This document shows positions 35,124 to 43,150 of a DNA stretch of 64,000 nucleotides, in pieces. The number at the start of each line of letters is the position of its first letter. Within the stretch, counting starts at the first letter, position 1. Origin of the DNA: Tanticharoenia sakaeratensis NBRC 103193 (GTDB taxonomy: Bacteria; Pseudomonadota; Alphaproteobacteria; Acetobacterales; Acetobacteraceae). The stretch covers positions 27,701 through 91,700 of the forward strand of contig NZ_BALE01000021.1 in NCBI RefSeq assembly GCF_000963885.1, given 5' to 3'. Below the pieces are notes generated by a model, which was not told the DNA's origin, did not search any database, and saw only the letters and a program-made list of their open reading frames with translations. Both the position numbers and the translations under genes were made by a program.

Positions 35124-35599
35124 CAGATCGGTGTCGCCAGCAATGTGAGGATCGCGCCCGTATCGGTAACGACGCGCAGGCGCGAAATCGAAAGCCTGCC
35201 GCCCGTTTCGGCGAATGTGAGGTGGTATCGTCCAACGCTGAATAACCGCGTCTCGCCTTCCTGCGTCGACTGGAACAGCGAATAGGGCGCGACAGCCGAC
35301 AATACGCCGTTCTCGTGCAGGATGCGCGCGGTGCCGATGACGTGGCAGTCAGTATGGATGTTGTAGATATTGGCTTCGCGCAGGGAATAGATGCGATCAT
35401 GCAACATGTCGCGGCTGTCGCACAGCATCAGGGACAGCGGCAGGCCCTGCTCGTGGTTCTCGCGGCTGACGATCTCATATCGAGCATCCTCGGTGAACAG
35501 CTCGACCCATGTCTCGAGCCTGTCCTCGTCGAGCAGGCGTCCATATTCCTCGAAAAAAGACTGAACGCGGACGTAGAGTTCCGGAGTGATGGTGCTCAC
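35123..35599 (-). CDS. Ring-hydroxylating dioxygenase small (beta) subunit
   Basis: A 158-residue subunit of the SnoaL/NTF2-like fold found in Rieske oxygenases, with FFEEYGRLLDEDRLETWVEL near the start and SVGRYHLTFAE in the last part. It has a structural role in the alpha3beta3 oxygenase. GTG at 35599 overlaps the alpha subunit stop (GTGA), and the GGGGAGA 8-14 nt upstream fits as ribosome site; an ATG at 35638 would overlap the alpha gene by 42 nt and was rejected. Confidence 0.87.
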   Translation of the reverse strand: MSTITPELYVRVQSFFEEYGRLLDEDRLETWVELFTEDARYEIVSRENHEQGLPLSLMLCDSRDMLHDRIYSLREANIYNIHTDCHVIGTARILHENGVLSAVAPYSLFQSTQEGETRLFSVGRYHLTFAETGGRLSISRLRVVTDTGAILTLLATPI

Positions 35600-36879
35600 G
35601 ACGCTGTCTCCCCCGTGGGAATACCCATCAGCTTGCAATAATACATCCAGAACCCCCGCATCGGCACGTCGCTGATAAGGTTCTCCTGATCGCGCACCGG
35701 GCCGCGACCGCCGAATTCCACGACGGAATGATCCTGGCCATCCCGGACGATCGCGCGGTGCACCAGTTCGACGGCCTCACCGTCCTCCATGGAGACGAGG
35801 CCTGCGGGACCTGCGAGATTGGCCTTGCGCAGACGGTGGCGCTGCATCGCCTCGTCGTCGTCCTCGTAACCGAAAAACGTCGAGACGATCTCGAATTCGT
35901 CCGCGGAACGCGTGCGGATCTGACGCACGGCGAGCGTGTTGCCGATCTGCTGCAGGGCTGCGTTGGCAAACAGGGAGGTCACGGCGAGTGTCAGATCGTC
36001 CGGAAATTCCTTGTGGTATCGCAGCAGGGAAGGATCGCGCAGCTTGATGTTCATGTCGCCGCGCCCGGTATCGCCGTAGTCTTTGCCCGGATCTTCGGCA
36101 TTTCCGGCGCGACCGCCCTGCGCGGCCCAGGACAGATTGTGCTTCCCGTCCGCATCGAGTTTCGCGCCCCCGGTTGCGTTCAGCCGGGCGATGCCGAATG
36201 TGATCTGGAACATATGCAGCAGGCCGCCATGATTGGGGTCGCGCAGATTGTCCGTATAGAGCTTCCAGTTCCCGAAGATACGCTGGCGCTGGTAGCCGAG
36301 GATGCGCAGCTTCCGATTGAACAGGCGCTCGACCTGATGGGTGAAGACCGGGCCGAGATACTCCCGCAACGGTGGGGTGTCGTCGGAAAACGTGCCGAAA
36401 ATCGCGCCGTTGAGGGATTCGACCCTGAGCTTGCGCAAGGCATGGCACGATTTGTCGAAATCTGCGGGCAGGCCGCCTACACCCTTGACGCCCTTCTGGA
36501 ACGGCACGCCGACCAGATTGCCGGTCAGGTCGAACGACCATTGATGGTAGCAGCAGACATGCGTCTTCGCATTGCCGTGGGTGGCGCGCTGCACGATCGA
36601 GCCGCGATGGCTGCACCGGTTGACCATGGCATGCAGGCTGCCGTCGCGCGCACGATCCACGATGACGGGCGTATCGCCGACCTCGACCAGTCGGAAGTCT
36701 CCGGGGTTCGGAATCTCGTCTTCCAGCGCGAGGAAATTCCAGATGGGGCCGCGAAAGATCCGTTCCTGCTCCAGGGCATAGATATCGGGGTCGCGATACA
36801 TGCCGTAGGGAATGCGGCTGCAGTCGGCGGCTGGGAAACGATAGCGGTCGATCGCTTCGGCGTTCAATGTAGCGCTCAT
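35596..36879 (-). CDS. Rieske [2Fe-2S] ring-hydroxylating dioxygenase large (alpha) subunit
   Basis: A 427-residue catalytic subunit. The Rieske cluster is held by NRCSHRGSIV and VCCYHQWSFD (C-x-H ... C-x2-H). The mononuclear iron site is in YTDNLRDPNHGGLLHMF, with two His and the bridging Asp of the family. The end of the chain carries GFWMYYCKLMG. The sequence resembles the anthranilate/salicylate/terephthalate-type alpha subunits, which hydroxylate aromatic carboxylates, but specificity cannot be read. No ferredoxin or reductase gene is in the locus. It overlaps both neighbours by 4 nt. Confidence 0.92.
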   Translation of the reverse strand: MSATLNAEAIDRYRFPAADCSRIPYGMYRDPDIYALEQERIFRGPIWNFLALEDEIPNPGDFRLVEVGDTPVIVDRARDGSLHAMVNRCSHRGSIVQRATHGNAKTHVCCYHQWSFDLTGNLVGVPFQKGVKGVGGLPADFDKSCHALRKLRVESLNGAIFGTFSDDTPPLREYLGPVFTHQVERLFNRKLRILGYQRQRIFGNWKLYTDNLRDPNHGGLLHMFQITFGIARLNATGGAKLDADGKHNLSWAAQGGRAGNAEDPGKDYGDTGRGDMNIKLRDPSLLRYHKEFPDDLTLAVTSLFANAALQQIGNTLAVRQIRTRSADEFEIVSTFFGYEDDDEAMQRHRLRKANLAGPAGLVSMEDGEAVELVHRAIVRDGQDHSVVEFGGRGPVRDQENLISDVPMRGFWMYYCKLMGIPTGETAS

Positions 36880-38276
36880 GCGGCACCTCGCGTGGTGGGG
36901 TTACGTTTCGGAAGGCCTTCGAGCAGGGTCTCGGCGCTGAGGGACGGCGCGCCGGCCACGGTCTCGCGGCTGTAGAGGCGGTTCCAGTATCCTTGCGAAT
37001 CCTCATTCGGATGGCGCGGCATTTCCGGTGGGAGATGCGGCAGCGTGACCTTGCGGCCGCCTTTCCAGACATCGATGAAGCGATGCTTGTCCTCGATGTC
37101 CTCGATCCGCGCGAAGGGATCGCCGTCGAACACCACGAAATCGGCGAACTTGCCTGCGGACAGGGCGTCGAACTCCCGCCCGCCGCGCAGGAGGCGGCGA
37201 TTGTCGTGCAGCGTCATGCGCATGACCTTCTCCGCCGGGATGTCGAGGAAACGCGCCATCAGGACGAGTTCGCGCGTGGACCACTCGCCATAGGGTGTTA
37301 TGGCAAATCCGGTCTCGGAGCCGACGAGAAACGGCACCTTCGCATCATAGGCCCTTCGCAGGGCATCGGACGCGTCCGTCAGCTCCCGGCGCTGGACGTT
37401 CGGCCACCAGTCGTAGGACGGATCATCGGGGCGGGCATACTGGATGTTGTTCGTCAGCAGCAGCAGCGACGGGCAGATCGAGCATCCTTCGCCGGCGGCG
37501 GCCCGGATCGCCTCGTCGCTGATCCGCGACGCGTGATAGATGATGTCCACGCCGGCCCGGGCGGCATAGAGCGCGCCTTCCGCCCCGCGCGCATGCACGA
37601 CGACGCGGCGGCCAATGCGCTTGGCCTCGCGCACCATGGCGGTCGTCTCGTCCTGGGTGAAGGCGGCATACAGACCGCCGGAATTGCCGCCCTGGATGCC
37701 ATCCATCGCAAGCTTGATGACGTCGACGCCGTCTTTCGTCTGCCGGCGAATGGTTTCGATCGCCTCCGGCAGGGAGGTCACGAGTTCGCCGGTGGAGACC
37801 GGTGGGCAGCCGACCCAGCTCGGGAAATAGTCGTAGAGCCCCTGCCGCGAAGTGATCGCGCGTCCTGCTGCCGTGATGCGGGGGCCTTCCATCAGGCCGG
37901 TGAACACGGCATCGCGCAGGGCGGGGATCGTCAGGCCCGCGCAGGCCGGGTCCATCAGGGCAGTGTAGCCGGCCCGCAGCATCCGATGGCCTGCCGAGAC
38001 CGCGCGGATCGCCCGGTATTCGAGCGAGCCGTAAAGGTCTACTTCCTCTTCCGAGCGGGCCTGCCCGTAGGACAGGTGCGTATGCATGTCGCTCAGGCCG
38101 GGCATCACGAGATAACGGCCATAATCCACGACCGTCTCGCCGGGCTCGGGCTGTGGTCCTTCGGATGCGGGACCGGCATGGACGATCCGCTCGCCCTCGA
38201 GCACCAAGGTCTGGTCGGTCAGGACGGCATCCGTGGCGCTGTCGTAAAGGCGACCGCACCGTATGAAGGTCTTCAT
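36876..38276 (-). CDS. Imidazolonepropionase-like amidohydrolase with Glu in place of the catalytic Asp
   Basis: A 466-residue amidohydrolase. Metal motifs: GLSDMHTHLSYG (HxH), VDVIKLAMDG (candidate carboxylated Lys), VVVHARGAEGA and IIYHASRISDE (two His). At the last catalytic position, where the family usually has GTD or GSD, it reads VGSETGFAITPYGEW, so the Asp is replaced by Glu. This may define a subfamily rather than a defect, because the surrounding motif is well kept. ATG at 38276 overlaps the hydrolase stop (ATGA). A role in hydrolysing a cyclic amide or formyl-amino intermediate is inferred from context. Confidence 0.85.
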   Translation of the reverse strand: MKTFIRCGRLYDSATDAVLTDQTLVLEGERIVHAGPASEGPQPEPGETVVDYGRYLVMPGLSDMHTHLSYGQARSEEEVDLYGSLEYRAIRAVSAGHRMLRAGYTALMDPACAGLTIPALRDAVFTGLMEGPRITAAGRAITSRQGLYDYFPSWVGCPPVSTGELVTSLPEAIETIRRQTKDGVDVIKLAMDGIQGGNSGGLYAAFTQDETTAMVREAKRIGRRVVVHARGAEGALYAARAGVDIIYHASRISDEAIRAAAGEGCSICPSLLLLTNNIQYARPDDPSYDWWPNVQRRELTDASDALRRAYDAKVPFLVGSETGFAITPYGEWSTRELVLMARFLDIPAEKVMRMTLHDNRRLLRGGREFDALSAGKFADFVVFDGDPFARIEDIEDKHRFIDVWKGGRKVTLPHLPPEMPRHPNEDSQGYWNRLYSRETVAGAPSLSAETLLEGLPKRNPTTRGAA

Positions 38277-39097
38277 GCCGATATTCCTTTCAGGAGGCGG
38301 TCCACCGCCATCAGCGTCTCGTTGGCATGCGTCATGATGACGTGGTGTCCGCACCCGGCGAACACGCAGAGTGTCGCGTTCGGCATATGATCGACCGCAA
38401 GTCGGGCGATCGGTTTGGCCGGGCAGGCGCGGTCCTCGCGGCCATGCAGGACATGCGCCGGATGTGACAGGCTTGCCGCATCGGCCGGCGACAGGCGCAC
38501 GCTGCGCAGGGCACGTGAGGGATCGGCCAGAGCTTCCGCGAACCAGGCCGGATAGCCCGGGCGATCGAAAGCCGCCCAGCGCTGGGCCACGATAGCCGGG
38601 TCCGGCGTCGAGATAGTGGCCGCCATCGGCGCCATGCACGCGGCCATGGCTGCTTTGTCAGCCGGCGCGCGCCAGAACGCGGCAAGCTCGGCTGTCGGTG
38701 CGTCGCCTGCCAGCGGGGCGCCGAGCGCCACGACGCCATGCAGGGTGCGTGCGCGGCACGCAACCCGCATCGACAATGCGCCGCCGACGGAATTGCCGAG
38801 GAGGATCGCCGGCTGTCTGATCCGGTCGAGCACCGCTTCGATCTGGCGCGTCCAAAGGTCGGCATCGAACCGTGCCGGAACGGCATTGTTCCATGAGGCG
38901 CCGAACCCGATCAGATCGAGCACGAAGAGGGGATGTCCGGGTGCCAGACGGTCGAGGATCGGGCCGAAATTGGCGAACCCGTCCGTTCCGGGGCCGATGC
39001 CATGCACCAGCACGAGAGGCGTGCCGGATCCGGGCCGGACATGGCTTATGGCCTGAAGACCGTTGATCTCAAGCGACAATGTCTCGAACGTGCTCAT
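38273..39097 (-). CDS. Alpha/beta hydrolase
   Basis: A 274-residue alpha/beta hydrolase: oxyanion HGIGPGTDGFANF, nucleophile elbow LLGNSVGGALSMR, Asp in LHGREDRACP, His in FAGCGHHVIMTH. The true gene starts with ATG 39097, which overlaps the permease stop by 4 nt; the much longer open frame to 39865 is overlap with the permease. It is one of two such hydrolases in this operon, presumably cleaving a ring-opened or amide intermediate. Confidence 0.87.
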   Translation of the reverse strand: MSTFETLSLEINGLQAISHVRPGSGTPLVLVHGIGPGTDGFANFGPILDRLAPGHPLFVLDLIGFGASWNNAVPARFDADLWTRQIEAVLDRIRQPAILLGNSVGGALSMRVACRARTLHGVVALGAPLAGDAPTAELAAFWRAPADKAAMAACMAPMAATISTPDPAIVAQRWAAFDRPGYPAWFAEALADPSRALRSVRLSPADAASLSHPAHVLHGREDRACPAKPIARLAVDHMPNATLCVFAGCGHHVIMTHANETLMAVDRLLKGISA

Positions 39098-39858
39098 GCC
39101 GACCGCGTCGTGTCGGGAGCCCAGAACAGGATGCGATGCAGGACCCAGTCGACAAGGGCCCATAGCAGCATCGTCATGGCGGCGAGCACGATCAGGGCCG
39201 CGAACATGAGATCGGTCTCGATCCGCGCGTTGGCGTTGAGCATGACATAGCCCAGTCCCGCCGATGCGCCGACCCATTCGCCCACCACGGCCCCGATCGG
39301 CGCGATTGCGGTAGCGACCAGAAGCCCGGAGCCGAAAGCCGGCAACGCACCCATCAGCCGCACATGCCGCAGCATCGACAGCGGGCTCGCACCCATCGTG
39401 CGCGCAAGATCGAGCCAGCCGCGATCGACCCGGCGCAACCCGCCGGAAAAGGCCGCCGTGATCGGGAAGAAGATGATGAGCACCGACATGACGACTTTCG
39501 AGGCCATGCCGAAGCCGAACCACAGCACAAGCAGCGGGGCGAGCGCGAAGACCGGAACCGCCTGGCTTAACAGGATGAGCGGCATCAGCCAGCGTTCCGC
39601 AACAGGAGAGAACACGATCAGGAGCGCGATGAGCGCGCCGAGCACGGTGCCGATCCCAAGCCCCGACAGCGTTTCCGCCAGCGTCGTGCCGGCGTTCTGC
39701 AACAGCACCAGGCGGTTGTGCCACAGGGCCGTGGCGACCGACTCCGGCGAGGGCAGGAGATAGGCCGGGATCGCGGCATAGCGCGCAACAGCCGCCCATA
39801 TGCCGACAAGCACAGCGATCGTGATCAGCGGACGCAGGATGGCGGATGCGCCCCTCAT
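39094..39858 (-). CDS. ABC transporter permease, ThiX type
   Basis: A 254-residue permease of the pyrimidine/riboflavin-precursor (ThiX/RibX) and SsuC family, about six helices, with IPAYLLPSPESVATAL after the first helix and the EAA-type loop LDLARTMGASPLSMLRHVRL. One permease gene is present, so it should work as a homodimer with the ATPase encoded just upstream. Coupled to both neighbours by ATGA overlaps. Confidence 0.9.
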   Translation of the reverse strand: MRGASAILRPLITIAVLVGIWAAVARYAAIPAYLLPSPESVATALWHNRLVLLQNAGTTLAETLSGLGIGTVLGALIALLIVFSPVAERWLMPLILLSQAVPVFALAPLLVLWFGFGMASKVVMSVLIIFFPITAAFSGGLRRVDRGWLDLARTMGASPLSMLRHVRLMGALPAFGSGLLVATAIAPIGAVVGEWVGASAGLGYVMLNANARIETDLMFAALIVLAAMTMLLWALVDWVLHRILFWAPDTTRSA

Positions 39859-40625
39859 GATTCATGCGCCTCGGTCAGCAGGCGCATCAGATGCCCCTGT
39901 GTGTGCAGCAGGTCGGGATCGTCCGCCGGTCGCGGCGTGGTCCCGCGCACCGTGATCGGTGCACTGAGTGTTGCCGGTGCGCCCGACAGCAGGACGAGGT
40001 GATGGCCGAGCCGGCAGGCTTCGAGCGGATCATGCGTGATGAGCAGGGCTGTTTTCCCGACCAGCAGTTCCGCCGCCAGATCCTGGACCTGTGCGCGCGT
40101 GAACGTGTCGAGTGCCGAAAACGGCTCGTCCATCAGGACGAACGGGCGGTCTTCATAAAGCGTGCGCGCGATCGCAGCGCGTTGGCGCATGCCGCCCGAC
40201 AGTTCCGAGGGCAGGGCCTGTGCGCGTTCCGCCAGCCCCACGCGGCCCAGAAGGTACGATGCGCGATCGCGGTCGCGGCGCTGGCCGCGCAACCGTGCAC
40301 CCAGCATGACATTCTCGATCACGTTCAGCCATGGATACAGCAGGTCCTGCTGGCCCATGTAGGCGATCCGTCCGGCCAGCGGCTTTCCGTCGGTTGCCCG
40401 CACGGTGCCCTGGCTCGGGCGGCTCAGGCCGGCGACGATCTTGAGCAGGCTGCTCTTGCCGACGCCGCTCGCGCCGAGGAGCACGACGAACGTCCCGCCA
40501 TCGATGCTCATCGACAGGTCCCGGAAAATGACCCGTGCGCCGTGGCGCAGGCCGAGGCCGTCGATCGCCAGCCCCGGAGAGGCGACGTCCATGCGTGACA
40601 GGTCCGGAGCCAGTGCTTGATCCAT
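39855..40625 (-). CDS. ABC transporter ATPase, ThiZ type (first gene of the catabolic operon)
   Basis: A 256-residue ATPase: Walker A GASGVGKSSLLK, Q-loop AYMGQQDLLYPW (the longer MGQQDLL form seen in ThiZ-type ATPases), signature LSGGMRQRAAIARTL, Walker B VLMDEPFSALDT, switch His LLITHDPLEA. The gene lacks a neighbouring binding protein on this strand; the two ThiY-like receptors at 42165 and 45351 on the divergent operon are the obvious partners. A GTATACACG box touches its start codon. Confidence 0.92.
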   Translation of the reverse strand: MDQALAPDLSRMDVASPGLAIDGLGLRHGARVIFRDLSMSIDGGTFVVLLGASGVGKSSLLKIVAGLSRPSQGTVRATDGKPLAGRIAYMGQQDLLYPWLNVIENVMLGARLRGQRRDRDRASYLLGRVGLAERAQALPSELSGGMRQRAAIARTLYEDRPFVLMDEPFSALDTFTRAQVQDLAAELLVGKTALLITHDPLEACRLGHHLVLLSGAPATLSAPITVRGTTPRPADDPDLLHTQGHLMRLLTEAHES

Positions 40626-40634
40626 GTATACACG
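40625..40634. promoter_or_regulatory. GTATACACG box at the start of the minus operon
   Basis: GTATACACG at 40626-40634, containing the palindrome TGTATACA (40625-40632), lies immediately upstream of the ATPase start codon. A second copy lies 142 nt away beside the plus operon. Such TGTATACA palindromes resemble operators of GntR/FCD regulators, and a GntR gene is in the plus operon. Tight overlap with the start suggests repression. Confidence 0.45.
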
Positions 40635-40764
40635 TTACGCGCTCGATGCGGACACGCAAGCATTTTCTGAGGTCAGAACGTTTCGGATGCTTACATTTTT
40701 ATCTTGGAAAACTCCGCTCATTTACGCCACCATGCAGAACCGGGTTCCCCGGGTTGCGATTGGG

Positions 40765-40778
40765 GTCGTATACACGAC
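40765..40778. promoter_or_regulatory. GTCGT-ATAC-ACGAC inverted repeat upstream of the plus operon
   Basis: Perfect 5-bp inverted repeat around ATAC, including a second copy of GTATACACG (40768-40776), 26 nt before the start of the second monooxygenase gene. Together with the box at 40626 it brackets the divergent promoter region, so one regulator could control both operons. Confidence 0.45.
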
Positions 40779-40803
40779 GTCCGGATCATGAGGTGATGCG
40801 TTC

Positions 40804-42168
40804 ATGTCTTCCCGCACGCGGCAGATGCATCTCTGCGCCTTCCTGTTCGGCACCGGTCATCATGTCGCAAGCTGGCGGCTGCCCGGCGCGCCACTGCATG
40901 ACGGTACCGACGTATCCTACTGGATCGATTGCGCGCGCATTGCCGAACGCGGCCTGATGGATGCGGTGTTTCTTTATGATGGCGCCGCCCTGCCGAACAT
41001 GAAGCCCGATGCCATGGCGCGCATCGATCGTGCGACGTTCCTCGATCCGATGGTGCTGATGCCGGCAATTGCCATGGCGACCGACCGGATCGGCCTGGTG
41101 GCGACGGGCAACACCACATACGACCAGCCCTATTATGTCGCCCGGCGTTTTCTCTCGCTGGATCAGCTCAGCGGGGGGCGGGCCGGGTGGAACATGGTGA
41201 CGGGCGTCAATCCGCTCGAAGCCATGAATTTCGGCAATGCCGTCGTTCCTCATGCGCAACGCTATGAACGTGCGCGCGAATTCGCCCATGTGGTGCAGGC
41301 TCTCTGGGACGGCTGGAGCGACGACAGCTTCGTCATGGACCGCGCGTCAGGTCAGTTTCTCGATCCTCACACGGTGCGCGTGCTCGATCATCACGGCGCG
41401 CATTTCGATGTGCGTGGGCCATTATGCGTTCCGCGCTCGCCGCAGGGGCGGCCCGTGCTCATCCAGGCGGGTGGATCGGAGCCCGGCCGCGCCCTGGCCG
41501 CCGAAACCGCCGAGATGATCTACGCCGTACAGCCCGATCTTGCGGGCGGTCAGGCCTTTTACCGCGACGTGAAGGGCAGGATGGCGGCTTTCGGCCGCAA
41601 CCCCGATCATCTCAAGATCATGCCCGGCGTCTATACGATCGTCGGGCGCACGATGCAGGAAGCCGAGGACAAGCACGGCGCGCTGAGCGAGGCGACCGAT
41701 CCGGTCGTGGCGCTGTCGATGCTGACATTCTGCATGGGCGGACACGATCTTTCATCATACGACCCTGACGGTCCCGTGCCGGACGATCTGACGACCGAAG
41801 GCGGCACGACCCATCTGCGCACCATGATCGGGATCGCCAAGGCGCGGAATCTCACCTTGCGGCAGCTTGCGACCGAAGTCGCGACCGGCGGTTACGGCCA
41901 TTGGGCCATCCGCGGCGACGCCTGTTCCATTGCCGATCAGTTGCAGGGACGTTTCGAGGCCGGTGCCGCGGATGGCTTCAATCTCATGCCGGCGACCTAT
42001 CCCGACGGACTGCGCGATTTCGTGGATCTCGTGATCCCCGAGCTGCAACGGCGTGGCCTGTTCCGCACACGTTATGAAGGAAAGACATTGCGCGATCATC
42101 TCGGACTGCCGCGCTCCGAGCGCGTCGAGCACGGTCGCCCCCTGACAGCGGCGGAGAATGGCCGGTGA
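40804..42168 (+). CDS. FMN-dependent monooxygenase, NtaA/SnaA/DszA group (second copy)
   Basis: A 454-residue paralogue of the monooxygenase at 31428. Shared features: MHLCAFLFGTGHHVASWRLP, TGNTTYDQPYYVARRFLSLD, SGGRAGWNMVTGVNPLEAMN, VLIQAGGSEPGRALAAETAE and GDACSIADQLQGRFEAGAAD. It should oxygenate the imported compound or an early intermediate with reduced FMN. It is the first gene of the plus operon and overlaps the binding-protein gene by 4 nt. Sequence identity with its paralogue looks moderate, so they likely act on different intermediates. Confidence 0.9.
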   Translation: MSSRTRQMHLCAFLFGTGHHVASWRLPGAPLHDGTDVSYWIDCARIAERGLMDAVFLYDGAALPNMKPDAMARIDRATFLDPMVLMPAIAMATDRIGLVATGNTTYDQPYYVARRFLSLDQLSGGRAGWNMVTGVNPLEAMNFGNAVVPHAQRYERAREFAHVVQALWDGWSDDSFVMDRASGQFLDPHTVRVLDHHGAHFDVRGPLCVPRSPQGRPVLIQAGGSEPGRALAAETAEMIYAVQPDLAGGQAFYRDVKGRMAAFGRNPDHLKIMPGVYTIVGRTMQEAEDKHGALSEATDPVVALSMLTFCMGGHDLSSYDPDGPVPDDLTTEGGTTHLRTMIGIAKARNLTLRQLATEVATGGYGHWAIRGDACSIADQLQGRFEAGAADGFNLMPATYPDGLRDFVDLVIPELQRRGLFRTRYEGKTLRDHLGLPRSERVEHGRPLTAAENGR

Positions 42169-43133
42169 TCGGCAGGCGGGCCGTCCTGACCGGCGCTTGT
42201 GCGTTGATCGGTGCGTCGGCGCTGGGGGCGCTGGCCGTGCGGGCCGCAACGCGTGCGCAAAAGCTGACCGTGGTGCTGGACTGGCTCGAGAATGTGAATC
42301 ACGCGGCCCTGTTCGCCGCACGGGAGAGCGGGGCATTTGCGCGTCACGGACTGGACGTGACGCTGATCGCGCCGGCCGACCCGTCGACGCCGCCGGCCCT
42401 CGTGGCCGCGGGGCAGGCCGATCTCGGCGTGACGCTCGGCACGCACATCAATCTGCTGGTGGAAAAGGGACTGCCGGTGGTGCGCATCGGATCGCTGATC
42501 GATCGGCCGATGAATACGATCGACGTCACCAATCGCGACGCGATCCATACCCTCGCCGATCTCAAGGGTCGCATCGTGGGCTTCCCGTCAGCCGGGATCG
42601 AGGAAGATCTGATGCGCGCGATGCTGGCGTCCGCAGGCGTGCAGCTGTCGGATTGCCAGGCCATCAAGCTCAACTATCAGGCCCAGCAGGCACTGCTCAG
42701 CGGACGCGTCGATGCGGCGATCGGGATATTCCGCAATGTCGAGGCACTGCAGCTCGACACCATGGGAAAGCCGCCGCTGCTGTTCGCACCCGAGGATCAC
42801 GGCGTCCCGGCCTATGACGAACTGATCCTGATCGCGGCGAAGCGAAACGCCGCCGATCCCCGCCTGCCGGCCTTTCTGGCGGCGCTGCGCGAGGCAACGG
42901 CGGCCCTGCACGCCGACCCGCAGGGCGTGCTGACAACATGGCGTGCCGCTCATCCGGATCAGGACAATCCAGCCTTGCCCCGCTCCTGGGACACCACGTT
43001 GGCAAGCCTCGCCGCCGATCCCGCAGCCCTGGATGGCGCGCGCTATCTCGCGTTCCAGGATTTCTGCCTGAAGCACGGCATCATCAGCCAGTCCCGGCCG
43101 CTCGCCGATTTCGCCATCACGCTCGCCGCCTGA
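42165..43133 (+). CDS. ThiY-like ABC substrate-binding protein (first of two)
   Basis: A 322-residue periplasmic receptor. The leader has twin Arg and a hydrophobic stretch (GRRAVLTGACALIGASALGA), then the mature start TVVLDWLENVNHAALFAARE, typical of ThiY/THI5-type receptors for formyl-amino-pyrimidines. Later motifs: VTLIAPADPSTPPALVAAGQ, EKGLPVVRIGSLIDRP and DLKGRIVGFPSAG. The GTG at 42165 overlaps the monooxygenase stop (GTGA). It has no adjacent ATPase on this strand and presumably serves the ThiX/ThiZ-like pair on the other strand. Confidence 0.9.
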   Translation: MIGRRAVLTGACALIGASALGALAVRAATRAQKLTVVLDWLENVNHAALFAARESGAFARHGLDVTLIAPADPSTPPALVAAGQADLGVTLGTHINLLVEKGLPVVRIGSLIDRPMNTIDVTNRDAIHTLADLKGRIVGFPSAGIEEDLMRAMLASAGVQLSDCQAIKLNYQAQQALLSGRVDAAIGIFRNVEALQLDTMGKPPLLFAPEDHGVPAYDELILIAAKRNAADPRLPAFLAALREATAALHADPQGVLTTWRAAHPDQDNPALPRSWDTTLASLAADPAALDGARYLAFQDFCLKHGIISQSRPLADFAITLAA

Positions 43134-43150
43134 CCGACCGGAGCCCCATC

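Noticed and set aside
38273..39865. 530-codon frame apparently fusing a leader to the alpha/beta hydrolase
   Set aside because: The part before ATG 39097 is the permease gene in another frame; the hydrolase start overlaps the permease stop normally.
40626..40803. Thiamine (TPP) riboswitch upstream of the ThiXYZ-like operons
   Set aside because: I looked for the CTGAGA and downstream TPP-aptamer elements and did not find them.
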